64,000 nucleotides of DNA from Pyrrhosoma nymphula. Its lineage: Eukaryota > Arthropoda > Insecta > Odonata > Coenagrionidae. The notes below the pieces were generated by a model that was given only the letters and a program-made list of their open reading frames with translations, had not been told where the DNA came from and ran no database searches. Shown in pieces: positions 48,216 to 60,269 of the stretch. The position numbers and the translations under genes were made by a program. The stretch covers positions 78,826,576 through 78,890,575 of the forward strand of contig OY754329.1 in the NCBI GenBank assembly GCA_963573305.1, given 5' to 3'. Within the stretch, counting starts at the first letter, position 1. Every line of letters starts with the position of its first letter.

Positions 48216-49765
48216 AACCTTTCAATGCCATGTGGGAGCTTGATGAGTTAGTTGGGGTCCAAAATAAACGAATAAATTACGTAAAAATGAAGAAACACTC
48301 CCCGAAACTGGTCAAACTAACATATAAAACAATACCAATTGCTTAGTTTAACAATGGAGTGCTGCCCAAGTGGATGGATGCAATTAATGGCAATAAGAAA
48401 ATGCTTGGTAACCACCAAATGGCAGTGATTTGTTTCACGTGACACCTTATTCTACATGTTTACTACAGGCAGCATTATAAGTTCCTCAATTACCTGAGAA
48501 AAGCCTTTGGGTTCGTAAAAAAAGATAATATATTCCATTGGTGTGCATTATTTATTTATGATTACCACAAAAACAGCCACTATGCCTTTTACATTGGGCA
48601 TATTAAAATAAATAAATTAATGCCTACAAGTAAATTATGCATAACAAAAAATGGAGGTAAGAAAATTCACTAATTAAATAAAATTCATATGGCTATTCAT
48701 GGGACAAATCAAGTTGTAAAGTAATTATGAATCTATATAGTTAAATGTATATTTTGCGTTTGGTTTCATATTGCCTTTATAAGTATTTTCATTCTAAAAA
48801 TCTTAAGGTGGAAAAACGAAAAACTAGGCAAGTTCAACTAGCACGTTTTATCGAAGGCAAGTTTCTGTTCCAAACAAAAAAAGAGTTGAATTTAATACAG
48901 TTCAGGGAGATTAATGGAACACACGAAGTGCACCAACACTGCTTCGGCTTTATTTAAAGAGCCCCAGCAAATTCCCTCGCTCTGGTCTGAATCCTTGTAA
49001 CGTCTGTTGACGACGCTTTTTGCTGCAAGGTATACCTTTCCATTTTGGCGATAAACTTTTGCTGCAGACGGTAAAAAGAGTCTTCCACAAAAGATTCTGA
49101 AGAGCATACGGGGAAGGACAACAAAAGCGTTCTCAGTATCCGGCAGATATAGTATAAAAATATCTGATCTTAAAATGATGGTGTGGCTAGCCTTGTCGTC
49201 AATATTCTAGCCTGTTTCTCAACAGCTCAATATATCCCCCTTCCCTTTTAAAATTGGAGGGGATATTACTTTCCGTTGCATTAATTGCAAGAAAATAAAA
49301 ATCAAAGTTATGGAAAAGAAAATAATCGACAAAAAATCCACTTGTATTATGTACATATTTTATCAATTTCACCGCCTTTTATAAACAGAGCGTATACAAA
49401 GAAAGCGTACGTGGAAATTGAAAAATACTCCATTAGGAATAAAAAGATCAACTTACGCCAAGTTTTATTATGTATAGTTAACTTGAACCTCAAGATGACG
49501 TAGTCTTGACGTTAGCTTGGTATTAACTGGGAGTTGGTACCTCGTATATTTCATCTGACTGTTGGTTAGTAAAAGTGAGCAATATCCATGACAAAACATA
49601 TAAGCATCGGTTTTTACACAGAAAAAATATATTACCAGAGGTTATCAAACTGAAATTGTATGTAATTTGACGATGACTTTCCATATATTTAGTTTTCCAG
49701 GTAACATTTCCAAAGACGTTAAGTCCTGGACCATGTAATATATACCTTCGCGGCCTACGCGGCCA

Positions 49766-50445
49766 CTAAAACCAAAGAAGGTTTTTGGCCTCGCCAATAG
49801 CTCGCCGCCATCCTACTCGGTCTTGCATCAGCTCGGGCACAACATTTCATCTCTCTATGTCCTTCCGCAGTTGGTCTCCGCAACGTAGTCTTGGTCACCC
49901 CAATGGTATTCTGCCTCGTGAAACATTCTCTGCCACTATCTTGAGTATTGAGGCCGGCTCCCTCCTGCTCACAAGCCCAGCCCATCTAAGCCTTCCACAC
50001 TTAATCTAGGCACTGATGTCAGTCTCTTGGTATAGCTCCCTTAATTCTGTATTGGTCCGTATCCTCCAGGTGCCTTGGTCACATATTGGGCCAACAATAG
50101 CACGTAGGATTTTGCTTTCAAACACAATTAGTTTCTTTTCTGACTTTTTACTTAATCCCCAAATTTCAGACCCATATAGGACCACAGGTAATATTATACT
50201 CTTGTGGAGTCTTATTTTGGTTTCCTTTGATAGAATATTGCTCTTCATTAGTTTTTGGAGGGCCCAGTAACATCTAATACCTTGTAGAATTCTCATTTTT
50301 ATTTCCGTTTCTTCATTATTGCACTCAACAATTGTGACCCCTAAATAAATATTTGAAATCTTGGCACCTTTGGAAGGTATGGCTGTTAATTTTCAGGAAA
50401 TTTGTGAATGTATCCGCATCCTTGCCTACCACTAGATATTTGGTT
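49766..50445 (-). pseudogene. LINE ORF2 C-terminal half, broken
   Basis: The minus strand reads EKTKYLVVG, a frameshift near FKYL, then ETEIKMRILQGIRCYWALQK, ETKIRLHKSIILPVVLYGSE, GPICDQGTWRIRTNTELREL, a stop, RLRWAGLV, PRLRCGDQLRKDIER and DRVGWRRAIGEAKNL before the final stop at 49766-49768. This is the thumb-to-C-terminus region of an insect non-LTR retrotransposon polymerase, and the longest continuous remnant here (about 225 residues). At least two stops (one from a TGA) and one frameshift inactivate it. Its sequence style (YGSEIWGLSKKSEKKL) differs from the SETWSLRREDV copies, so it is a second LINE family. Confidence 0.85.
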
Positions 50446-51011
50446 TTCTCATCACTGTCTCTATATATAGATCAGAATAATAAATTAAAAAGTTTTGACA
50501 GTTTTCTTCTTCGAATATTTAATTTCACGACATTGTTCGATAGTTTTACTTGAGTTATGCACAATCCCATTAACTATTCGAGGAGTCAAATTTTCTATGT
50601 AGAAAAAATTAATAAATTATTGATTAAAACTTTGATCAAAACCTAAACTAATTGAAATCACATGAAAATATGTTGTATGATGGCATACCTGTGGAAATAG
50701 ATGGGGGAACGGAGAAAGACGGGTGACGGAGGGAAGAAAATGAACTAGATCAAAATTGGTTTTTGTCTTAGTGTGACTTATCTACGACTTTCCAAGCTTA
50801 ACCTAACGAAAATTTCAATGCAAACCTTCAGAATCAGCGAAAAAAAAGGCACCCGTTTATACCATATTTCTGCCGGCACGGATCGTACAGTCATTGCAAA
50901 GAAGGAGATACTCAACATTTTTGAACTTCATGGTATAGTCCAAGGAAGAAGTCCTAAAAAAAGTTGGATAGAGAAGAAGTATAACAAAATCTCTGCATAG
51001 AAAGGGAGTGA

Positions 51012-51235
51012 AACTTATTGGATACATATTACAACACAACAGCCTGATGAAACAATATTGGAAGGAGAAATGAATGTAAAGAATTACAGAGAAAGACCAA
51101 GAATGTGCAGAACGGATACATCAGGCAAATTGTGAAGGGCGTCAAGGTGAACGACTTTCTTGGGAGGAAGCAGTTGGAAGAGATGAGATTGAAGTGCAGA
51201 GCTGCAGCAAACATTCTTTGGATTGAATACTGACT
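51012..51235 (+). pseudogene. LINE ORF2 C-terminal remnant
   Basis: The plus strand reads LIGYILQHNSLMK, then in another frame ILEGEMN and YRERPRM, and finally VKVNDFLGRKQLEEMRLKCR and AANILW before a stop. It corresponds to the WIGHILRHNSLLK, ILEGKI-GKRGRGRPR and final W blocks of LINE tails. At least two frameshifts are present. Confidence 0.6.
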
Positions 51236-51239
51236 AATG

Positions 51240-52320
51240 AAGCAATTATCATAGGAAGCATATTGCCATGAGTGTAAATTAATTGTCTTTTGGTTGGTCC
51301 AACGTTCAGAAAATTTTAAGATTGAAGTGTATAATAGGAACGTGTGACAGAATTACAAAAACCTTAATTTATTCGAACCAGCTTTAACGGCATGGTTGAG
51401 AACTGAAAATAAACAAGAACCCTAAAAGCAAATCTAACAGGCGAAAAATCTGAAACGTCCTTGGAATACACGACATACGCGGAATTATGATTCTGATGAA
51501 TGTTGCAAAGAAAATTATAGAATAAAAAATATGCTTGTAAAATGTATGTATAACAAAAAGAATGACATTCGCCAGGTTTAAATGATTTAACTTCAATAGA
51601 ACTACGAATCGTGATCCTCCAGTAACCAGTAACGTGCTTTAGCCAATTACACCACCAATTCATCTTTATTCAAGGTGAATTTCAGTGGATGCTTATGGGA
51701 ACTAGATGTTCTCGTCTACAGTCCACAATGTAGAACAGAAAGTGTTGTTTAATCATTTCAATGTATACTTCGTTAAAAAAAAACAGAGAGCCGAACCCTT
51801 GGACGCATTAGGTGCCAATATATCTGCTTCCTCAGGTTGTCTTAATACACTTAAGGTGCCGATGTATCGGCTTAGAAAATTATTTTATATTTGCTAAAAC
51901 TTTTCTTTGAAGCAAAAATTAATACTGCTCATTTTCCTGCAATTTTTTATTCAAACATCTTTTTTTTTCTCTCGAGTTAGGCAGTCTATGGACCACGCAA
52001 TCCCAACCCAATCTATTCATCTTAATTTTTTATTGTTCCCTTCTTTTCTTGCTATCCAATAACTTTTCATCCTTTCGCTTTGCTTTCTTCTCCTCTCCTC
52101 CAGAACATGATAGTTTTGTCTCATTGCTAAACTTCCCACCCTTACCCCCGTCCTAGCAGAGAAACAAAAGTTAACATTTATGCTTGCAAATCCATAAAAT
52201 AATATGTACCAAGATTGAATAATGGCCAATTTGGAACCAGAAAAAAAGGCATGGTTCTGAACTGTCAAAATATCAGGCTATCAACGCTCAAAATAAAAAA
52301 ATTATCTAAAACGGTCGAGC
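51240..52320. other. No gene seen
   Basis: AT-rich DNA. A 63-bp segment at 51810-51872, bounded by GGTGCCAATATAT and GTATCGGCT, resembles one at 53793-53860 and may be a tiny repeat. Confidence 0.4.
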
Positions 52321-52329
52321 TTCCAGTGT

Positions 52330-53765
52330 TGGACCACTTGGTATGGATTTTCCCCACATCCACTCTCCCGATCTAAGCCGATGCCAGGATGCGTTTCAAA
52401 CTCCGTTAGCTGCGAATGCGGGGAGCACTCATCTCTCGATCCACATCCCCGAAATGCTAGCGCATCCCCGATTGGTTTTCACTCCGGAGTCGCGAATTCC
52501 ATTCCTTTCCGCCCGACTTGAAACACGTGCTCTCCGATATTTCCTCTCTCTCTCTCTCCCACTCCGCTTCTAAAACAGAAACTTCCCACTCGTCTTCCTC
52601 ATTCCACTCCCTTACCCCCGTCCGAAATTAGTCTCTATTTCCGGGAGGGATATTCTGGGGGAATGGGTCAATCGGTGCGTCGCGAGCCACAGCCACCACC
52701 GCCGGCCGTGGCTTTCCCGGCATTTGGGCGGGATTTCGAAGGACGCTTCCTGACGCCGTATCACATCGACTGTAACATTGCGTGGCATTAATTCGTCACC
52801 TATTATAAATTAAACTGCGGATAGATGTATACAAATCATTCATCACTTGCTACGAGTTAGAGTATTTTTTACACTGGTCATGTAGATGGTGAGTTATGGC
52901 AGGCTCATATATTTTTACTTTTGACGAATGTTAGCTCAGCGAATCCAATATTAAAAAAAATGAAGATGTAATGAAACCTTGATAAAAACTATGACGGGTT
53001 TGTAAAAGTCTATTCACAACTTTAATGATAAAAAATGAACAAATAAGGCTCATTTAAGTATTTTTACTTTTAACGACACTTATAAACCATTTTCCGCAAA
53101 AATAGCATTTACATCATATGGAAATATACTACTTTCTCCGTGTTTCTTTCATTCTCTCGTAACACGCTTCGTAGTTTCAAGTTTCATTTGCGAGAAAAAT
53201 AGCGTGGGTATTTATCATTTTGTTGAGCACATCAGAATAGAGGGCAAGGTTTGAATAAAATGAAGTTTATCTCATTTTACGGTTGAGCCAACTTAAGTCA
53301 CTTCTGTTTTCTTTTTACCTTCCAAAGTGGTGAACCTGTAAACTCACCTCCAAAGCGCTAATACTGCCTTAAGAGCTCCTTATGAATATTATATTGGTCT
53401 TCTCCAGCATCCGACTGTCCGAGAATCCGAGCGCGGAAGCATCGAAGCGATGACGTCATGTGATGAGCGATGCGAATGAGGAGGATGGGCTTCACTTCAC
53501 CGCGGAGTGGTCACCGAAAATACCGCTCTCCCGCCCGCCTTCCCCCAGCCCCGCGTGCATTGCGAGGAGCTGTTCAGGAATCCAATCAATCCAGTGCTAC
53601 TCACTCGATTCCATAATTCAGCTGTCGGAATCGGATTCGGAGGGCAAATTCGCTACATCGTGCATTCAGGGTTACACATCCATGCGTTCCCCATTCACGA
53701 TTCGACTATCGGCTCGCGAAAGATTTAGATCTTGGTTTTACCGTCCGGTTTAGAATGTGAGACAT
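52330..53765. promoter_or_regulatory. CpG-rich patches, possible regulatory or untranslated DNA
   Basis: Two GC- and CpG-rich blocks (about 52330-52790 and 53400-53760) stand out from AT-rich neighbours. The first ends in CCGCCGGCCGTGG-type sequence and includes a TC run near 52545-52558. The second holds a perfect cAMP-response-element palindrome, TGACGTCA, at 53451-53458. No frame has a recognisable domain. They could mark a promoter or enhancer of a gene outside the window; the composition is the only evidence. Confidence 0.3.
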
Positions 53766-54013
53766 TTTCAGCGAAAACGACCACCTCTAAACCCTTGGTG
53801 CCGATGTATGAGTTTTTTAAGGTTACCTCAAAACATTTTCAATGCCCATACATCGGCTGAACGTAAGGTTTTTTGCTGAAAAACTTTGATGAAAAAATTT
53901 ATTTTATTTTTTAATTCATTTTTTCATTGAAACAGCATTTTTTTATGCCCTTCTGGGAAACTTTATATTTCTTAATTTCTCGTTCAATCATAGGATTGGT
54001 TTTCTGCAGCCCC

Positions 54014-54300
54014 CTATCCTTCCCTATCTAATGCTAGTTCACTTACTCCCTGGTAGTTCTCCTATGTACTTTCCTCTTCACTTGGTCTAGATGTTTATCC
54101 CTTAGCCTTTCTTTTGCGACTTTTCCCTCCATTCTTCCTTCGATTATATTCTTGACCCACCAAATATGGCTCAGGGTGTGCCCAATTCATATGGTTCCTA
54201 TTTTCTGTATAGTGTCCCATACGGTCCTTTCCTCTTCCACTCTTCTCTTCATTTCTTCTTTTATCCTTCCATTGGATATTATGCATCCACCTCTAACACC
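54014..54300 (-). pseudogene. LINE ORF2 C-terminal remnant
   Basis: The minus strand reads GRIKEEMKRRVEEERTVWDT, IQKIGTI, a stop, IGHTLSHIWWVKNIIEGRME, GKVAKERLRDKHLDQVKRKV and HRRTTRE before further stops. It is the same kind of tail as at 2890-3069 (IGHTLRH, NIIEGKI, then basic region, ending near GREG/GKD). Several stops are present. Confidence 0.65.
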
Positions 54301-54419
54301 ATGGCTCATAAGCTCATAATATTTTATGGTCTACTTATCCAATGTTCCATATTTCGGACCCATAAAGTGCCTGACCTGCTCCACTAGAATATTTTCATAC
54401 ACTGTCCTCTCGCTTGCAG

Positions 54420-55240
54420 TCGTATCTACTATGAACACAGACTTTTCATCGTGAACACTTTCTTAGATTGGGATATTCTGCACTTTTATGTCCATTGTCA
54501 TTCTTCCAACCCGTGTGATGGCGCTTCTTAGGTGGGCGATAGTATCATTGCTTTAATATCTTGTGAAAGACTTGGTTTATTTTCTCCCTCCTTTATGTGA
54601 CGTCTGAAAATTTTATATAATATATGAAAAACTAAAATCGCAAAGACTTTTTATTTAAATGGTTTGAATAAACATAAATTACGCATGAACATTCTGATGG
54701 TGAGAAGTTCTACGGAAGTGAAAGTTTTTACTGAGAACCGAACCTATATCTCTAAATCGCACTATTTTAATTCAGTCATACTATATTTCCTAATTAACTA
54801 AAAATATCGTATTAATTAAGACCAATAACTGAAACAAAAATTGGTATAAATGAGAAAATAAAATTTTTTAAAGAGAAAATTAAATATAAACATTAAAGAC
54901 ATCATTAGTTTCAGCAGTTGGTGCGAAAAAACAATATATCTTCAATTTACAGTCCAGACATGAATGTTTCCGCCATAAATATCTTACATTAATCCGACTG
55001 AAAGGGTTACTCCCATTATGTTTTAGTTGCGGCAAGACTACCTGCTTTGAATACATTCTAGTTTAGGTTGCGGAAACTTATTTCTTATTTTTGGAGAAAG
55101 TTACGCATCTAAACGAATTAACTATAGAACACTCGTCTTAATAGTGTATGTTTACGCAAAGAGTACTATTCTTCGCCAAAGGAATTTGTGTGAAAACCAG
55201 ATGTAGCTTTTACCACAGCAGAAGATAAGCGGTTGATTTG
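54420..55240. other. No feature seen
   Basis: Very AT-rich, nothing recognisable. Confidence 0.5.
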
Positions 55241-55249
55241 TAAGTAGAC

Positions 55250-55405
55250 TTCAGGGTTTCAGGTGGTCCATAACCTTAACACCGGAGGGTACTTCACATT
55301 GCGGAATTAAGACCTTCGTTTCTAGCCAGCCCCAGCAGGGATTCCTGACCGCGACCTTGGAGTAGCATGGCCGGCAGGTTAACAACCCATCGCAGAAGCA
55401 TGCAA
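55250..55405 (-). mobile_element. tRNA-derived SINE fragment
   Basis: The minus strand reads GATGGGTTGTTAACCTGCCGG, then CCAAGGTCGCGGTCAGGAATCC, then CTGCTGGGG. It has tRNA-like A- and B-box regions at normal spacing. It is the better copy of the family also seen at 46.6 kb; both continue with a GGTCTT-ATTC segment after the head. The tail boundary is unclear. Confidence 0.6.
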
Positions 55406-55409
55406 TTAA

Positions 55410-56215
55410 AATAAAGGTTGAGAAGTTTAAGCCGAAAACATTAAGGAATAAATTATTAGCAATGGAATTTAGAACAAACATCAGCCTAAAATAAGTTTTT
55501 GTTCAAAAACCATGAATTAATGTGATACATTAAGTGTGATCAAAACTCTTTTTACGATGCTAGCTTAGTTAGAGCCACGCACCTCAGAGTTTCCGTTTTT
55601 TTCTGAGGTTTACTCATTTCCTACAGCCTCTAAAACCTATAAAGATTCGGAATAGTTTCTACTTCTGCTTCTTAAAGGGTATTTTCTTGCATAGGCACCC
55701 TTGGTGTGTAGAATTTCTGGGTCAGGGAAAACGAAGTGCTTTTCTATGTACTCTTGCAACGGCAAGTAAAAAAAGCGCATGAATAGAAGTATATATAGGA
55801 TTTCTTTTCGCCTTGAGGGGGATTTCGTAAGGTTTGCTACGGCCAGTCCTTTAATGGGATTGCCTAACACGGACATCCTTGACGATAACACACATAGTTT
55901 CCTAGCTCAAGGTCCTATGGTCCACTTTTGATAGTTACGGCCTGTTTGAATAAATGTAAATAACGCAAACGGGTACATATAATTGCCATGGGTGTTGAGG
56001 TGTGTTGGTTGCAACGCATATATTTTGGCGTCTCATGTGAATGAGTGTTCTGAATTTAGGAAATCGATATCATCATTTTCATCCATTGGTTATCATTTAA
56101 CCACCAAGCAAATAAGAAATATCCCCGATTTTGGCTCATATTTTGAGGAATTTTATTTATTTATTAGGTTTTATGTTACATACGATTTAAGTTTTTCCCG
56201 GTGAATAATATTCAG
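55410..56215. other. No feature seen
   Basis: No supported gene or repeat. Confidence 0.5.
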
Positions 56216-56220
56216 GTATT

Positions 56221-56310
56221 GATCTCGGGCTCTGCATCAAGTACTTGGCTTCATATTGGCCGACGTTTCGGAAAATGACTTGTTTTCCATTTTCAAGGCG
56301 TGTTACTCAC
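56221..56310 (-). mobile_element. PLE-type terminus with hammerhead-like motif
   Basis: On the minus strand, 56299-56259 reads GCCTTGAAAAT, a hairpin with stems GGAAAA and TTTTCC, then GAAACGTCGGC. The strong 6-bp hairpin followed exactly by GAAACG is the shared signature; the CTGANGA part is altered to CTTGAAAA. No adjacent inverted arm or ORF was found. Confidence 0.5.
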
Positions 56311-59300
56311 TCTATGCAGGATTTTACACTGAACTGAATTGACCGTTTGACGAGTCCAACAATTAAGCTCAGGAGTCGTCTGATTGGCTGATGTTCCTTT
56401 GAAATCTTTTCTGTTCTTTCCTTATGTCTTTCATGCAATTTATTAAAGGTGCCCAAGTATTGCTCAGATGAAATGGTATACCTTAAATTATAGCTTAATC
56501 TACAATGATGTACATGCACTGGCAGACTGACTTTTAGAAATGTTAAAATAAAATCCCTTGTATAGTATTAACATAGTAACGTTGATCAGTTATGTAACTT
56601 TGCTTAATCTTCTCATATATCTAATAAATATGATCAATTCTTGAAATGTGATTTCATATCTGTGCATTGCAATGTTGATTGAGATTCGTCATGCTCTTTT
56701 GTTATCATACTGTTCGATGCTGTGTCTATTACTTTATATTCCATTATTCTTTATGCAAAATGTGTAAGCAATGCGATTGATAATCTGTTGCCTGTTTTAA
56801 ATCTCAATCCTTAATGTGTTATCTTAAATTTTTGCACCCTAATTTTCACATGTTATTTATTTTCTTATCTTTGATTATTGTTGGTTTATATGTGGTGTTT
56901 CTTAATTAAATTCGTATGTATTGCTGTCACCATTGGCCCCATTTGTTGTGACATGTAATAATATTTAAATGTTCCAGGGGACATAAAGTCCCAGAACAAT
57001 TAAGTCTGTTTTCAATTTCAATTCAATTTAACGTAAATTAATTTAGATTATAATATATACCTATTTTTTAACGTACCAGATGTAAATCTCAGTCAGGCGT
57101 TATGCTTTTGCTCTTGAAATAATTTGTCTCGTGATTCTATGAGACTAAAGAAAAATATTATTTTTCTTGGGTTTAAACATAGCTACTGTTTTCACCAATT
57201 TCAAGTATGGTTTACTCAATGGCAAATGAAAAACATTAACCTCACAATTAACATTTTTTCATTTCAGGTGTGATTTGAGGAAAGACTTCTTTATGCCACG
57301 ATAAATATCCACAGATACTCAGTCGCTGGGGTATGAGCGTTTTTTAACTCCATTTTAAAAGCCAATGGTCAGAAAATTTCCATTTCAAAAAGAGGATGAA
57401 TTTATTCTCCGGCCACGAAAAGGAACCCCAGAGTTTTTTTTTCCTCCACTTTCTGATCCCTTTCTGAGTTCGAATTCAGAGATGGGGGTACTACTCTCTC
57501 ACAGCGATGGAAATTTTCTTGCGATACGGTTTCGGCCAGTTTGGGAAACGGCATTCGAAAATGAGACTGTGCTAAGCTGAGAGGGCAAGAGAAATAATCC
57601 AATGCGAGAAGGAAAAAAAAGAGTCACCCTCGATATAAAACACACGAGGATACCTCCCCGCGAAACGGTTAACATAACACCTCCGGAAAATTTCCTGGTA
57701 AGAGGACGCTGTAAATTCCCGCAAATGGAGCAGGATGGGTGGATATTGTCTTCCGTTAGGAGAACAACTGGCGTCAAGGGATGCGTTTCCTCGGAAGATG
57801 TCCCGTGGGGGCCGAAGATAGAAGGAGAGGAGAAAAAAACACAGCGGGCCGAAAGCAAGTGGGCCGAATCCGAGAAACATAAAGTTTACGACTGCGTGGC
57901 CGTGAAAATACGATCGGAGCGTTATGCCTCTGGTAATAGCTTCCTGTCCCAAGATAGCCCATCTTATAGGTGTAGATCGGAAGTTTCTACCGTGCAAAAA
58001 TGCTGGCGAGTTAAGCCGTTGTTTTTTTTCGTGGGAATGTAACCTTATGGGGAGGGGGCAGTATTGCACAAAAAAACTGAATTGACTGTGCATGCATTAT
58101 CAGAGAACCGTGTTCCTACGCTCAACTAGCCGAAGGGCATTGCGCAAAGCCTTGACCTTCTTAGTTTTGGCCAGTGGCTTAACTTATAGTGTCAAGTTTA
58201 TGGCCAGAAAAATTCTGCGTGTCTAAGAAAACGTGGATAAGATTCCCTTTAGAAAATCTCATTTCGATGCGCCCCGCACGAACAATGAGAACAAATGGAA
58301 AAAGTAAACATTCCTCTTGATGAAACTGCTGAGTGAAAAATACTCCAACAACCAAGCTGGAAAAAAATATACATCTTTATTTATTTTGCTTCATATCTTG
58401 CACTAACGTAAAATTATTTACATGAGTGCAATCAAAGGTATGGGGTTTAATATGAAGTTAGCGTATAAGCATTATTTCGGGTATGAGAAAAAACAGAAAG
58501 GCGAATCAGAGGGAACAAATTGATCTGAAACAATGAGTATCGGATGCTGTGTCTACCTAATTAATAATTAATTTTTTGTAAAAACCTAATTTTTTAAAAG
58601 TCAATTAAGTATTTTAATATGGAAAACATATTTAAAATTATAAATTTAAAAACGATTCATTATAAAATTACCAATGTTTTATATATGACTTCTCAGTCTT
58701 TATGGTAAAGTATAGGGTATATGCAAATTCAAAATTGGCGTTGTGATATCATCTCCTTCATTCTCTGTACACAACAAGATAATTAGAGTATGATAACATG
58801 AAACGTAGTTTTTTATTATTAAATCCCTACAAAAAATTGAATTGCCTAAAAAGCCGTCGAATTTCAATTTCATCGCGTCTTAAATATTTTTACTTCAATA
58901 AATCCTTTAATGCATAGGCTGTAGGTACCATTCAGATGATTTCTATTGAGAAACTCAAATTGCTTTCTCTTGCTCCGCACAGTGAATTTTGCTCAATTAG
59001 CTAGCTTTTCCAATAAAAGTACTGGGCATACATGGTAATTACGAGAAAAATATAAATAACTTTTGTGCATCTCGGAGAGTCTCGGAAATACTAGGAAAAA
59101 CATTTTGGAAGAAGCGATACAGGTTGAGCAGAAATTTTTCACCATGTAGGTTTTAGCTGTTTTCCGTGAATTTGAATTAGCTATTGTTTTCGCCATCAAA
59201 TTTTTTAATACGTAACTCTTATCGTAACGAATACGGAAAGAAAGGCTATTGGGGATGGTAAAACCGCATGGATATTTTTACGCTAATAGAAGGAGAGAAA

Positions 59301-59480
59301 GGAAAAATAAACTACAGAGAAAAAAGATCTTTGCATATACTTCCCATGAACTATCATTGATTATGATTTGTTTCACACAATTTTAATAACTTTTCAAAAC
59401 AAAACCCCGTAAACACTCGGTTTCCCTCACAACTAGAGGATATTTCAACAGATTCAGGAGAGATATCGTGGAAGTTCTTC
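56311..59480. other. No supported gene
   Basis: AT-rich with one GC-richer patch at 57380-58060. There, frames are open on both strands (57602-58042 plus, 146 residues; 57572-58093 minus, 173 residues). Neither translation shows a domain I recognise, and overlapping open frames in both directions argue against either being a gene. Confidence 0.4.
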
Positions 59481-59482
59481 AT

Positions 59483-59657
59483 AATGTAAGAGAAACAATT
59501 GCACTTTTCCACAAATTGGTTTATTGCGTACAACGCGTTTCGGCTCACAGAGCCATCATCACAGAGCCGTCTTGTACCTGATGATGGCTCTGTGAGCCGA
59601 AACGCGTTGTACGCAATAAACCAATTTGTGGAAAAGTGCAATTGTTTCTCTTACATT
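59483..59657. mobile_element. Perfect 79-bp-arm fold-back with hammerhead-like core
   Basis: 59483-59561 and 59579-59657 are exact inverted copies with a 17-bp spacer. On the plus strand the right half reads CTGATGAT (59578-59585), a hairpin with stems GGCTC and GAGCC around TGT, then GAAACGCG. It continues with GCAATAAACC and arm sequence. CTGATGA, hairpin, GAAA is the hammerhead order, with one extra T before stem II. The left half gives the same core on the minus strand except that its CTGATGA leads into the spacer. Two long open frames crossing here simply share the palindrome and are not genes. Confidence 0.75.
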
Positions 59658-59821
59658 AGAGAATATTTGTTTGGAAAAAAACAACGACGCGTGATTAAGG
59701 ATGAACTCTGTCTTCACAGTGCCTCGACAACTGTCGTTTCAATGAACACCAAAACACATTCAAACTTTTGCGAACCATACCACTGATAATACTTAGAGGA
59801 TGTTTTCCACGTCAAGAAATA

Positions 59822-59994
59822 ATAAAGGTCCAACGGGATTTCAGGCTTTCCCGGCGAAGATTTATGTCAGCGATCTTTCGGTCACTCACCGCTGCCCTGA
59901 GGACGATGCTCGACTCGAGCATCGAAACGTTGGCCGCCATGGACCTAACTACCCGGTGTAAACCCTGAATGATCACTGACATAAAGGTCCAACG
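59822..59994 (+). mobile_element. Short hammerhead-like unit between 14-bp direct repeats
   Basis: ATAAAGGTCCAACG occurs at 59822-59835 and again at 59981-59994, enclosing 145 bp. Inside, 59894-59933 reads GCCCTGAGGAC, a perfect hairpin of GATGCTCG and CGAGCATC around ACT, then GAAACGTTGG. This is the best-paired core in the window. Outer parts (TTCAGGCTTTCCCGGCGAA near 59840; CCCGGTGTAAACCCTGAA near 59952) are degraded inverted copies of the arm seen at other loci. The direct repeats could be a target-site duplication, which would define a complete miniature element, or a chance residue of the terminal repeat. Confidence 0.6.
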
Positions 59995-60137
59995 TTTCCG
60001 AAAACATTCCGGAATTATCATTCTAATCACCAGAGCAGTATTCCACTAAATTTATAAATATCTCTAAAGGTTCTGCGCAGCAATTGGATAGCTTATAAGG
60101 TAAAAACTGTTACACTCTGAAACAAACGGTAGTAATG

Positions 60138-60260
60138 CAATATGGAAGCCGTCCTGAGAGGTAACAGCATGCTCAACAGCTTAATAGAGAGAAAACTGGA
60201 ACAGGGAATTTTGGTCAGTATGAAGGGAGGTAAAGTACCCTTGAGTTGAAAAGGGATTTT
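60138..60260 (+). pseudogene. LINE ORF2 C-terminal remnant
   Basis: The plus strand reads MEAVLRGNSMLNSLIERKLE, then after a gap or shift GGKVPLELKRDFELEK. It matches the RWMEEVLRG-GMLK-VIE block and the final YEELKRDL block of the copies near 11.3-12.3 kb. The GKRGRGR region between them is deleted. Confidence 0.6.
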
Positions 60261-60269
60261 GAATTGGAA

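Noticed and set aside
57572..58093. Overlapping 146- and 173-residue frames as genes
   Set aside because: Both strands are open over the same DNA and neither translation resembles a known domain.
59354..59786. Two opposing ORFs sharing the same N-terminal peptide
   Set aside because: The shared peptide is produced by the perfect 79-bp inverted repeat and is not a conserved protein.
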